A stretch of 64,000 nt of DNA from Ricinus communis (lineage: Eukaryota > Streptophyta > Magnoliopsida > Malpighiales > Euphorbiaceae). The notes under the pieces were generated by a model. That model saw nothing but the letters and a program-made list of their open reading frames with translations. It ran no database searches and had not been told where the DNA came from. Positions 24,041 through 35,058 of this stretch are shown here, one piece after another. The stretch's first letter is position 1. Each line of letters opens with the position of its first letter. The stretch is taken from assembly GCF_019578655.1 (NCBI RefSeq), contig NC_063263.1, positions 26,101,001 to 26,165,000 of the forward strand, written 5' to 3'. The translations under genes were made by a program, and so were the position numbers.

Positions 24041-24890
24041 TATTCCTTTAGCATGCAGTTCACGTAAGTTTTATCCACTCTGACTTCTTCATTTTATGCA
24101 TTCTTGTATTTGTTAGTAGTTACTGATTCTTGATTTACAAGTTTAGGCCTTGGAGCTTGGCCTTTTGGTGGGCTCACAACCTATTACCACTTCTCGAGCC
24201 TTCCCGCATTTGAGCTGCTAGGGCTTAAAGAGCATCCCTCTAGAGTGGGCAGAGGTCCATGTGCATTGCATATGGATCAACTCCCTGACCTAGAATAAGG
24301 TAAAAAGAAAATTTATTAGTCATATATATGTTTTATAAGTCTTAGTTACTTACCTGTACAATATGTAGATCTATAGCGACTGGTTGGGCGAGTGCCATCA
24401 TTAGGACCCCTACATGCTTTCGGCTGTGGACCTCGATCATAGGAGGGTTCTTTTGGTTGGTCTCGCTTGTTGGGCCTGGTTCCTAGGTGAGAGGATTTAT
24501 GGCTGGGAGATGGGGCCTAGCAGGCATCAAGTTCCTTTGTTTCCCTTTCTCTCTATGTTTTAGACTACTAACCTTGTCGACGAGGAGCTGACCATGAGTT
24601 TAGAGAGATAAAACGACTACGAGGATCTCTCCATCTGGTCTCGGAGGACGGACTACCATCTGTCATTCCTCAACTACTAAGGCATGTGCCTCTCGGCGAT
24701 GACATCATGGCTCAGGTTCGTTCTTGAATTTGCTTGAGTTTTCATTTTCTTTTGTCTTTGCTTTGTTACTCATTTAACTGTCTTGGCATATTTCATTCAT
24801 CGTGCGCCCCCAGCTCCTAAGCCAATAGAGGGATGGTTTACTCGCCGCTCTAGACCTTCATATATCTCGAGCTCCTCCGTGGGTGCCGCA

Positions 24891-26346
24891 TGATGAGCAT
24901 AGTTTTACACATATTTGCTTGCATATTATTGCGTATGTTCTTAGCAATTATTGTGCTTTTATTCCCAAATCACCTGTGATTTGTGTTCTTTTGCATTTCA
25001 GGAACATTTATAGGACCGTCATCGGTGTTTAAGCAATTATAGATTAATATGTGCAGAAACGGATGAGAATTCATCAAGATCGGACAAGAGCCCGCAATGC
25101 ATACATTGAGCATGGCCTGGACTCTGGCCGTGCTCAACCATTGGCTTTGATTCTTGAAATTAGCACTTTGGGCACGGTTTCCGTAGCCACCACGGCCTTC
25201 AGCACGACCCGTGGTGGCCAACATGGGGAGCAACACGGCCCGTGGTGGCCAACACGGGGAGCAACACGGCCGTGGTGAAACCCTACTTGGTGAGATCCAC
25301 AGTTTCAGCACGGCCGTGCTGAGTTAAATATATAAGAATTTCTTAGAAAAAGGAGGGGGTAGGAGTGACATAGAGCCCTAGCGGCTGGTTCAGTTTTTGC
25401 ACAGTATTGAGTGCGAGAGAGAGTTGCAGGGAGGAAGAATCCCGAAATCACAAGGTTCTGAGTGCAAAATAGTAGTGGAGCAATTCAAGAGGCAGTTTGG
25501 GAGATTAATCAAAGTGTAGATCCAGATTTGGAGCTGTTCATCCAATTCGAGAGAAAAGGGTGTACATGTTTTATTTTCATTATTCTTTCATTGTAATTGA
25601 TTTCCTAGATTGTTTTAAACATGAACATGTTTAGCTAGACTGATTAAATCCATTGGGATTTCTTTACTATGTTGGCTTAATATTATATTGTTGGATTGTT
25701 TGATTTGGTTTTGTATTCTTCTTGCTTTCAGTATTAATAAGATAGCATTATTCATAAGACGTTGTGAATTGTGATGTTTAGATTGCTTTATGAGATTGAG
25801 AAATCCGTTTGGCAATTGGAATTTTGAATAGCAAGAACTGGTTAATAATCACTTAGAGATGAAGATAATTAACTAGCCGGATTAAGAATTAACAAAGCTT
25901 AATAGAGGCGGATTAATAATGCTAATTTAAGAATCAATCGTTAGGAAGAGATTCCAACTTTAGGTTATTAGGTTTAGGAATTCGGTTATCTCGAGAGAGA
26001 AACCGAATTCGGTTAAGAATTCGTTCACGGGTAGCATAATTAGATTCACCGATCCTTTATCTTTTATTTGGTTGCCAACTAGTTTAGATTCCCTTTGGGT
26101 TTGTCTTCTTGTCTTGATTATTTCCTTTATGAATTACTCCTGCATCTCCCTTAGAACTTAGCTTGTAGTTAATAGTTAGTTTAGAAATTATTCATCATCC
26201 ATTGTAGGTTAATATAACAAAGAACAAAGAAGTAACTCTAGGCTTTCGCTTTGCCGAGGAATACGACCTTGATACTCGCCATTAGTGCTAGACTGCATCG
26301 ATAGGTACACTGCCTTAGATTGTAGCTGCACAGATAGCACACATCA
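24891..26346 (+). repeat. 5' LTR of element A
   Basis: TGATGAGC...ACACATCA, 1456 bp. GC-rich CACGG/CCGTG island at 25105-25316 with a 10-bp stem (25108-25117 with 25126-25135). TATA candidate TAAATATATAAG at 25325-25336. An 18-bp near-palindrome TAAACATG-AA-CATGTTTA lies at 25616-25633. It is ~50 bp shorter than its partner, most of the difference being in the GC island. Confidence 0.9.
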
Positions 26347-26352
26347 AGTTTT

Positions 26353-26370
26353 TGGCGCCGTTGCCGGGGA
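26353..26370 (+). promoter_or_regulatory. Primer-binding site of element A (tRNA-Asp type)
   Basis: TGGCGCCGTTGCCGGGGA, six bases after the 5' LTR end, complementary to the 3' end of plant tRNA-Asp. Perfectly preserved. Confidence 0.9.
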
Positions 26371-26536
26371 ATGTTTGAAAACTATAGTGAAATTTGCTAT
26401 TTGTTAATTTAGCCATTTTTTTTCTTTCTTATTATTTTATGATTTTTATTTTTATTTTCTTATTTGTTTTATTTTATTTGTACATATTTATTTAGTTTAA
26501 GTTTATGATTCAGATAGTGAATGATAAGGAGGTTCA

Positions 26537-27151
26537 ATGCTAAACTCAAACTCTTTGTATGACACATTGGAAAATGGGATTAGGAACCAAGAGAGTGCTA
26601 AAAATTGGGATACCCGTGCATCTTTAGAAGCTCGAGTGGAATCGCTTTGCAGGGTTACCGATCAACTCTCCACTCCTATCCTTTCATCTTAAGTCTTTTG
26701 TGAATTTTGTTGTGGTTTACATTTGAGTAATGATTGTCCATTGTATAGTGATGTTGCTCATTATTCTTATAACTATGAACAGGTGAATTATACGAGAAGT
26801 TGGCCAAATGACTCGTATGGAAGCATCTACAATCAAGAATGGAGCACTCATTCACCCTTTGGATGGAGCTTAGATGGCTAAGAACCACCAGAATTTCAGC
26901 AGCCTAATCTTGCACCATCAACTCAAGGTGAAGAGTTAGTGTCGGAGGAGCTAATGATGAGGTTCATTACAAGTCTTGATGATAGATTCCAACAAACAGA
27001 GAGGATACTTGAAGATCAACAAGCCTCGATTAAGAACATAGAGCATCAAGTAGGCTTAATCTTCAAGTTATTAGCTGAAGAGCAATTGGGAACTCCATCA
27101 AACGCCATCGAATCCGAGGAACACTTGGTAGTCACTTTCTGCGTTCGGTGA
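26537..27151 (+). pseudogene. Athila-type gag remnant of element A
   Basis: Starts at the ATG at 26537 (MLNSNSLYDTLENGIRNQES). A zinc knuckle [13 protein letters not shown] follows at 26698-26736. The C-terminal part (26939-27151) contains RFQQTERILEDQQASIKNIE and LLAEEQLGTPSN, matching the conserved end of Athila gag (QASI-NLE-Q-GQ, LPSNTE). Stops at about 26691 and 26881 break the frame, and the capsid core is missing. Confidence 0.7.
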
Positions 27152-27159
27152 GAATTTTT

Positions 27160-27760
27160 TTGGTTTATCTATTATATTTGACAATGATGCTTCTGTGCAG
27201 GACGACTCTTTGAACATGGAGATAGAACTAGAAAAGGAAGAGGCAAACATGATCCCTCTAAAAGACTACCAACAGGAACGTATGATTGGTGATCTTTGAG
27301 TTGCGATTAGAGGAATTTTTGGTGGATTTTCCACAAGTCCCTTCAATGATGGAAGATGAGCACGAGTTATCCAATAAAGAAGTCTTGGAGGAGCTCGAGT
27401 TTCTTCTAGCAAGTGAACCAAGCCAAGGACTAGAGAAAACCATCGACGTTCCTGAAGAAATTGCCCAACCGTCGATCCTTCCAATTGGTAAAACTTCAGC
27501 TTTCAAATTAGAAGAACCCCTAGAGCATCATGACTACGTGCAATTATACGAGGAGCGAGTTTTGCCCATCATACTTGCAGCTTGCTTGATAGTCGAGAAG
27601 AGAAAATTGACGATTATCCCTCTAAGCGGATACTTGAAGACATTTGCTTGGAAGAAGGATGGATGGTCGTCGATCACGCCCATTTGCCTTTCACCTTGAG
27701 TCCAGCTAAGAAGACTCATCACATAAAAAAGAAGCGCTTTTGGGAGGCACCCCAATTTTT
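27160..27760 (+). pseudogene. Athila pol fragment between protease and RT, element A
   Basis: The open segment 27286-27699 contains EDEHELSNKEVLEELEFLLA and a motif LPIILAACL...LKTFAW that corresponds to the region just before RT in Athila pol (LPVII...FAW). The RT itself is absent; the frame instead joins AKKTHHIKKKRFWEAP. The same join occurs in element D, and a related tail occurs in element C. Confidence 0.65.
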
Positions 27761-28045
27761 ATCTTTAATTTCTAATTTTTAACCTTTTGTTTTGAAACAT
27801 TTTATTAGTTTTAGTTCTCATATTTTCAGTTTCGATTTTATTTCTTTATTTTATTATTTTCAGATTCTACCGAGGAGGCACTGAATTTCCACAACATCAG
27901 CTTCGATGGATGATTAGGGCAGTCCCCTAGATCTTTTTATTTTTCTGCATTTATTTACTTTATTTTTTATACATGTCATGCACTTGGATTGTATTGCCTT
28001 TGTTCTCTTAGTTGAGCATTCCATGCAGGGTATCCATAACATTTT

Positions 28046-28080
28046 ACACTGAGGACAGTGTGTTCTTCAAGTGTGGGGTG
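28046..28080 (+). promoter_or_regulatory. Upstream hairpin-PPT cassette, element A
   Basis: Perfect hairpin ACACTG-AGGA-CAGTGT (28046-28061), then six bases, then the polypurine-type CAAGTGTGGGGTG (28068-28080). It lies ~1.5 kb before the 3' LTR, unlike a normal PPT. Confidence 0.7.
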
Positions 28081-28934
28081 CTTATGGGTAAACCTTAATC
28101 TCTCATATGGTTTTTAATATATCTGAAATTGCTATGGCTAGGTGTTGTGTATTTTTAGGGGATGTTAGGACACTGTGTTTTTATGCACTTGAGTATGCTA
28201 TTTTTGAGCTGATTAATGACTTGATTTATAGAATTGTAGTTACTTTTCTTTATTGTTCATTGTCCTTGGAAAACAATTTATGGTGTTTTACACATCAACT
28301 CTGCAGGGTTAAACTGGTGTTATTTAATTATTTTTCGAATTGTCGAATTTTAACTTAGAACGTTGATAATATCATATGCATGTGTTTCTTAAGTAATGAT
28401 TCAATTAATGATGTTGCGAACCAACTGCACCTAATACCACACCTGAAAGTGAGATTTTGAGCCAGTTGAGCATTCATTATACTTATGCTCTTTATATTTC
28501 TTGTTTAAGTGTGCATTGTACTTAACTTTGCTTCTAGAACTTGCTTTGTAATGCGTGTTGAAGTTACATGAATATTGTGAATACCATGAGATGATTTGGG
28601 CGATTTGGGATTCACCACATTTGACCAAAAGCCTATCACCTTATGTTTCCATTAGTTAGCCAGTTTTTAAGCCTTAACCTTTTCTTCATAATCTACACCT
28701 ATACACTTCAATTATACCATTCTTTACATTTATCTTTCCTTTACCCTTATGCTGGAATTTTTTTCTGTGATTTGTTCAACTTTATGTAGGATTAAAATGC
28801 TAGTTGCTATGTTGGTAAATTCACTAAATCTTTTTGATATTTTAAATGCTCCCTTTGATCCAATTTGTATTTGTTATTCTTTATGTTTATTCCAGTTGTA
28901 TGCAGCGGTCGCTAATAAGCTACTAGTTCATTAT

Positions 28935-28992
28935 TAAAAAAAAGAAAAAAAAAGAAAAAAAAAAGAAGAAAAAAAAAATATATATATATATA
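28935..28992 (+). repeat. Poly(A)/(TA)n tract in the 3' noncoding region of element A
   Basis: A-rich run with sparse G, ending in a (TA)n stretch. Comparable tracts sit between the two PPT motifs in elements B, C and D. Confidence 0.75.
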
Positions 28993-29553
28993 ATAAACAA
29001 ATCTCTTTAATTATTTATCTTTTTATTGGATTTAGAGCATTTGCGAGCGTTATTCTATGAAGTAGGGATTTTAGTGAATGATTCTTTTTGTGATCTTAGG
29101 CATATAATCCTTTGAGCATATACTATTGTTTATTGCATGAATTCCAGCATTTTCATACTTCTGTCCAAATCTCCGTACCTTTACCCTAGCCCCATTACAA
29201 CCTTGGTAAAGACCCTTTGATTTTGGTATTACTTATTCACAGTAGCGAAGATATGATTTATGAGCAAGCTTATGGTGAGCGGGTCTTGTGCATTTGCTTT
29301 GAGGGATTTATTATTCACCTAATATACACTTTGAGCGACTTGAGTGATCCCTGTGAGGCATTGGTTCATGATGTTTGTGTTAAGTTGTCATTTAAGTTAC
29401 TCATGCATTAATATTATTTCCATTCTTTGTTAATGATTTGCAATTTGATTTATGATTGAGTATCCTTTGAGATGTGTTGAATACTATCTGTTGTGGACTA
29501 GGGGCATAAACTGTAAGGAATTGCTAACTGTAGTTTTATGGGGTGAGTTATTA

Positions 29554-29593
29554 ATTGCTTGAGGACAAGCAATAGCTTAAGTGTGGGGTAATT
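29554..29593 (+). promoter_or_regulatory. Terminal hairpin and polypurine tract, element A
   Basis: Perfect 8-bp stem ATTGCTTG-AGGA-CAAGCAAT (29554-29573), then TTAAGTGTGGGG (29577-29588) ending five bases before the 3' LTR. In position this is the primer for plus-strand DNA synthesis. Confidence 0.8.
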
Positions 29594-31101
29594 TGATGAG
29601 CATAGTTTTACACATATTTGCTTGCATATTATTGCGTATGTTCTTAGCAATTATTGTGCTTTTATTCCTAGATCACCCGTGTTTTGTGTTCTTTTGCATT
29701 TCAGGAATATTTATAGGACCATCATTGGTGTTTAAGCAATTATAGATCAATACGTGCGGAAACAGACGAGAATTCATCAAGATCGGACAAGAGCCCGCAA
29801 TGCATACATTGAGCACGGCCTGGACTCTGGCCATGCCCAACCATTGGCTTTGATTCTTGAAATTAGCACTTTGGGCACGGTTTCCATAGCCACCACGGCC
29901 TTCAGCACGGCCCGTGGTGGCCAACACGGGGAGCAACACGGCCCGTGGTGGCCAACACGAGGAGCAACACGGCCGTGGTGAAACCCTACTTGGTGAGATC
30001 CACGGTTGGCCGCGGCTGGACTTGACCATCTTGACCGGCCTGAACTTGACAACGGTAGTCTTGAGTTAAATATATAAGAAAAATGAATTTTTCTTAGAAA
30101 AAGGAGGGGGTAGGAGTGACATAGAGCCCTGGCGGCTGGTTTGGTTTTTGCACAGTATTGAATGCGAGAGAGAGTTGCAGGGAGGAAGAATCCCGGAATC
30201 GCAAGGTTTCGAGTGCAAAACAGTAGTGGAGCAATTCAAGAGGCAGTTTGGGAGATTAATCAAAGTGTAGATCCAAATTTGGAGCTGTTCATCCAATTCG
30301 AGAGAAAAGGGTGTACATGTTTTATTTTCATTATTCTTTCATTGTAATTGATTTCCTAGATTGTTTTAAACATGAACATGTTTAGCTAGACTGATTAAAT
30401 CCATTGGGATTTCTTTACTATGTCGGCTTAATATTATATTGTTGGATTGTTTGAGTTGGTTTTGTATTCTTCTTGCTTTCAGTATTAATAAGATAACATT
30501 ATTCATGAGACATTGTGAATTGTGATGTTTAGATTGCTTTATGAGATTGAGAAATCCGTTTGGCAATTGGAATTTTGAATAGCAAGAACTGGTTAATAAT
30601 CATTTAGAAATAAAGATAATTAACTAGCCGGATTAAGAATTAACAAAGCTTAATAAAGGCGGATTAAAGCTTAATGCTAATTTAAGAATCAATCGTTAGG
30701 AAGAGATTCCAACTTTAGGTTATTAGATCTAGGAATTCGGTTATCTCGAGAGAGAAACTGAATTCGGTTAAGAATTCATTCACGGGTAGCATAATTAGAT
30801 TCACTGATCCTTTATCTTTTGTTTGGTTGCCAACTAGTTTAGATTCCCTTTGGGTTTGTCTTCTTGTCTTGATTATTTCATTTATCAATTAATCCTGCAT
30901 CTCCCTTAGAACTTAGCTTGTAGTTAATAGTTAGTTTAGAAATTATTCATCATCCATTTTAAGTTAATATAACAAAGAACAAATACGTAACTCTGGGCTT
31001 TCGCTTTCCCGAGGAATACGACCTTGATACTCGCCATTAGTGCTAGACTGCATCGATAGGTACACTGCCTTAGATTGTAGCTACACAGATAGCACACATC
31101 A
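29594..31101 (+). repeat. 3' LTR of element A
   Basis: TGATGAGC...ACACATCA, 1508 bp, highly similar to the 5' LTR outside the GC island. The TATA-like TAAATATATAAG is at 30065-30076. The GC hairpin at 29811-29838 has lost two pairs relative to the 5' copy. Confidence 0.9.
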
Positions 31102-31202
31102 CTGCATTTGAGGCATCTCCTGCATTGATGTTAAATGTGGTGTTTGGGAGCATCGCATTTCTCCCGGACCCGATGGTTTCATACTGAAGTCTCATCGATG
31201 CC

Positions 31203-32636
31203 TAATGGTTGCTATCTATGCAGCTACAATCTAAGGCAGTGTACCTATCGATGCAGTCTAGCACTAATGGCGAGTATCAAGGTCGTATTCCTCAGGAAAG
31301 TGAAAGCCCGGAGTTACTCCTTTGTTCTTTATTATATTAACCTAAAATGAATGATGAATAATTTCTAAACTAACTAATAGCTACAAGCTAAGTTCTAAGG
31401 GGATGCAGGAGTAAATGGATAAATGAAATAACCAAGACAAGAAAGCAAACCCAAATGGAGCCTAAACTAGTTGGCAATCAAAGAAAAGATAAAGGTTTGA
31501 TGACTCCAATTATGCTGCCCGTGGATGAATTGAATTCCTAAACCTAATAACCTAAAGTTGGAATCTTTCCTAACGGTTGATTCTTAAATTAGCATTAAGC
31601 TTTAATCCACCTCTATTAAGCTTTGTTAATTCTTAATCCGGCTAGTTAATTATCCTTATCTCTAAGTGATTATTAACCGATTCTGCTATTCAAAATTCCA
31701 ATTGCCAAATGGACTTCTCAATCACATAAAGCAATCTAAACACCACAATTCACAACGTCTCATGAATAATGCATTATCTTATTAATACCCAGCAAGAAGA
31801 ATACAAAACTAACTCAAACAATCCAACAATATAATATTAAGCCAACATAGTAAAGAAATCCCAATGGATTTAATCAATCTAGCTAAACATGTTCATTATC
31901 AAAACCCACAAGAATTCAATTACAACAATGAGTAAAGGTAGAGAAACCCGATTACACCCTTGGATGAGAGTAAACAGCCCCAATTCTTCTTGCTCGAATT
32001 GAATCGATTCTTGTTCCTCTTGCTCAAATTGGAACCAATAAACGAACCTCGCCCAATCTTCAATCTTTGAAGTGAATCCGATTTAAACCTTGGTCCAAGT
32101 CTCCTTTTTCCTTGGTTCCAACTCAGAAAACCCTTAGAAAGAGAAAAATTAGGGACGTTCTCCCCGTTCTTCTTCGCATTTCCCTCTTTTATTTCTTTTC
32201 ATTAATTCGTCCAGCTGCCGCGAACATGGCCGTGTTTATGGCCTTGTTGGGAATACGGTCTGGTGTTCCTGGCTGTGTTGGGAACATAGACCTGTGCTGA
32301 TGGCCATGTTACTCTCTATGGTCATCCTCCTTAATGCATCTTTTTCCTGTTGTCAAATGCACCCAATACGGTCGTTTTGGTGCCCGTGTTAGGAACACAG
32401 CCTGTGTTAAAACCAACATGGTCGTGTTGAGCTTCCTAATGCACAAACTTGACTTGTTTCGGCAACTTTGACGTCCAATTCTGCTCCAATTCTTCCTTTT
32501 ATCACTCTTTGGCTTCTTTTGGACCTAATGCACACAAACAGACGCATAGGGTGAGTGTTGGGACCAATTCACATCCAAATGTACATAAAATCAGTCTTAA
32601 AAACCCCATTTAGATGTGTGTATTCTACGCACATCA
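31203..32636 (-). repeat. 3' LTR of element D
   Basis: 1434 bp. On the minus strand it begins TGATGTGCGTAGAATAC and ends ...CAACCATTA, where the 5' LTR has ...CAACCATCA. The U5 half is clearly related to family A; the U3 start is different. Confidence 0.88.
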
Positions 32637-32640
32637 AATA

Positions 32641-32676
32641 ACCCCACACATAGCTTATTGCTTGTCCTCAAGCAAT
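32641..32676 (-). promoter_or_regulatory. Terminal hairpin and polypurine tract, element D
   Basis: Minus strand: perfect 8-bp stem ATTGCTTG with loop AGGA (plus-strand span 32657-32676), then a TATGTGTGGGG tract ending a few bases before the 3' LTR start at 32636. Confidence 0.75.
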
Positions 32677-33250
32677 CAAAAGTAAAATAAGGAAAATAAA
32701 CCACTAAGGAACAACACTTAAACTGGCGGACAAAGTAGAGAGCTCCTGCACATATCCTTAACAAGCATAAGTCAAGCAAAAAGAAACGAAGCAATCAATT
32801 CAATCATCACAACCAAGATGCTATTGATTCACAAAATACTATCTAAACAAAATTATTCAGAACCAACTCCTCACAAGATTCACTCTAAATCACTCAAAGT
32901 GTTTAAAGGGTAGTGTTTAATTGCTCAATGCATCAACTACTGCCTTACTTACTATATGCTTACTCTTAAATCCTACTCCTACCACTTATGGAAAATCAAC
33001 AACCATATCAAGAGGTCTTTATAAGGGTTGTAATGGGGATGAGGTAAGGGTAGGTAAATTTGGTCAGAGTTGAACCTATGGTATTCTGCAATGAAATAAA
33101 TGACCTGCACACAAGCCACAATAATCACAAGGGGTAAATAATGGACAGTAGTCCAAGGTGGAAAATAAGAATCAAGTCAAAATGTAAACTCCGAAAAATA
33201 ATTAAACAATTAGCTCACTTACTTTCTTTCTTTTCATCACCCTTCCCTTT

Positions 33251-33305
33251 TATTCTTCTTATTTTTTTTATTATTATTATATATATATATATATATTTTT
33301 TTTTT
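33251..33305 (-). repeat. Poly(A)/(TA)n tract, element D
   Basis: On the minus strand a run of A, then (TA)n, then A-rich sequence, located between the two polypurine motifs. Confidence 0.7.
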
Positions 33306-33963
33306 CATAAGGGAAGAACATTCACATGATAGAGTGAATTTCTTTTGGATTGAAGGAAGCTGCTAAAGATTCCAATGCTATTCCCAAGACAAAAATTCCC
33401 AATAAAAACAACTCATATGCAAAATCATAACCCAAAGCAGAATAAAACTAAGTGGTAATGAAATATGATAAAAATGGTGAAAGAGGGGGTTATCTACTGA
33501 ATCAATAAACGAATGAAGGCTATTTGGCTAGAATGAAAAATCTAAGTGCCTCTATCATACCAAAGTGTTAAACTCTCCTTGTGGCCCTCATAATACCGAG
33601 CAAGTTCTAAAAGTAAAGACAGTAATTGGCACTCTCAACAACAATTAAATAAAAGCATATAGAGTGTATGCTTACAATTGAGGCTTAATTTCTCACAAGT
33701 GTGCTTTTTGAGTAGGTTCCAAACAAAAATCATCAAAACAGAATTAAATATACCAAAGCAGCTTAGTGCAAAACTCAAACTAAATAGCTTACATTCTTTC
33801 GCAAGACTCAACACTATCGGTTTTACCCGATCACATGGACATAAACAGGAATTCCAAATCAAGTCAACAGTAAGAGCATCGAAACAAAGTGAAAATTTTT
33901 TAAAATTTTATAAAAAATTGCACAAAGAATAAACAAATAACTAAGATGGGATTAATATCACCC

Positions 33964-33997
33964 ACCCCACACTTGATGGACACACTGTCCCTAGTGT
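33964..33997 (-). promoter_or_regulatory. Upstream hairpin-PPT cassette, element D
   Basis: Minus strand ACACTA-GGGA-CAGTGT (33997-33982): five pairs with a mismatch at the loop-closing position, followed by TCAAGTGTGGGGT. Confidence 0.6.
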
Positions 33998-34229
33998 ACA
34001 AAAAAATAATATAAGAAATGAAAAATGAAAAAGAACTAATACTGCCCTGAGTATGGCTCCGGAGTGAAAAGAGGTGCATCATCAGGGCGCTTGCCAGTCT
34101 GTGGCAGAGGAGTGGCTACAAATAATAAAATAAAGAATTAAAATCGAAACTAAAACAAAAATTAAATAAAATATGAAAATTAAAACTAATAAAATGTTTC
34201 AAAACAAAAGGTTAAAATATTAGAGATTA

Positions 34230-34940
34230 AAGATAAAAATTGGGGTGCCTCCCAAAAGCGCTTCTTTTTTATGTGATGAGTCTTCTTAGCTGGACTCATG
34301 ATGAAAAGCAAACAGTGGGAATTGATGACCATCCATCCTTCTTCCAAGCAAATGGCTTCAAGTATCTGCTTAGAGGACTAATCGTCAAATTCCTCTTCCC
34401 AACGGTCAAGCAAGCTGCCAGTATAATGGGCAAAACTCGCTCCTCATATATTTGCACGTAGTCATGATGCTTTAGGGGCTCTTCCAATTTGAAAGCTGGA
34501 GTTTCACCAATTGGAAGGATCGACGGTTGGGCAATTTCTTCAGGAATGTCGATGGTTTCCTCCAATCCTTGGCTTGGTTCACTTGCTAGAAGAAACTCGA
34601 GCTCCTCCAAGACTTCTTCATTGGATAATTCGTGCTCATCTTCCATCATCGAAGGGACTTATGGAAAATCCACCAAAAATTCGTGTAACTGCAACTCGGC
34701 ATCATCAACTGTACATTCCTATTGATAGTCTTTCAGAGGAATCATGTTCGCCTCTTCCTTTTCTGGTTCCATCTCCATGTTCAAGAAATTGTCCTGCACA
34801 AAAACATCATCATCAAACATAGTAGATAAACCAGAAACATCATCATCGATAGGTTCCTGATCCCGTTTTCCAACGTGTCATACAAAGAGTTTAAATTTAA
34901 CATTGAACCTCCTTATCATTCACTACCTGAATCATAAACT
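34230..34940 (-). pseudogene. gag start fused to pre-RT pol fragment, element D
   Basis: Minus strand: MLNLNSLYDTLENG (from ~34905) is joined by a gag deletion to DDVSGLS..DDDVFVQD. The open segment 34649-34296 then carries EDEHELSNEEVLEELEFLLA and LPIILAACL..FAWKKDG, closely matching element A. It ends in the same tail encoded by ...AAGAAGCGCTTTTGGGAGG. No RT follows. Confidence 0.65.
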
Positions 34941-35034
34941 TAACTAAATAAATATGTACAAACAAAACTAAATTAAATAATAAAAGAAATGGATAAATTA
35001 ACAAATAGCAAATTTTGCTCTAGTTTTCAAACAT

Positions 35035-35052
35035 TCCTCGGCAATGGCGCTA
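35035..35052 (-). promoter_or_regulatory. Primer-binding site of element D, mutated
   Basis: Minus strand TAGCGCCATTGCCGAGGA differs from the perfect tRNA-Asp complement in element A at three positions. All three are G-to-A on this strand (C-to-T on the other). Confidence 0.8.
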
Positions 35053-35058
35053 AAAACT

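Larger units (their letters stand above)
24891..31101 (+). mobile_element. Element A: complete non-autonomous Athila-type LTR element
   Basis: 5' LTR 24891-26346, primer site 26353-26370, gag and pre-RT fragments 26537-27700, long 3' noncoding region with two polypurine cassettes, and 3' LTR 29594-31101. Flanking 5-mers are CCGCA (24886-24890) and CTGCA (31102-31106): a target duplication with one C-to-T change at a CpG. There is no RT, RNase H or integrase, so movement required enzymes in trans. It landed inside an exon of the gene remnant at 24369-38481. Confidence 0.88.

Noticed and set aside
24970..25311. 113-codon minus-strand frame with PPRAVLLP repeats (similar one at 29673-30029)
   Set aside because: Produced by the GC-rich CACGG/CCGTG island of the LTR; both LTR copies give it, and it has no coding signature.
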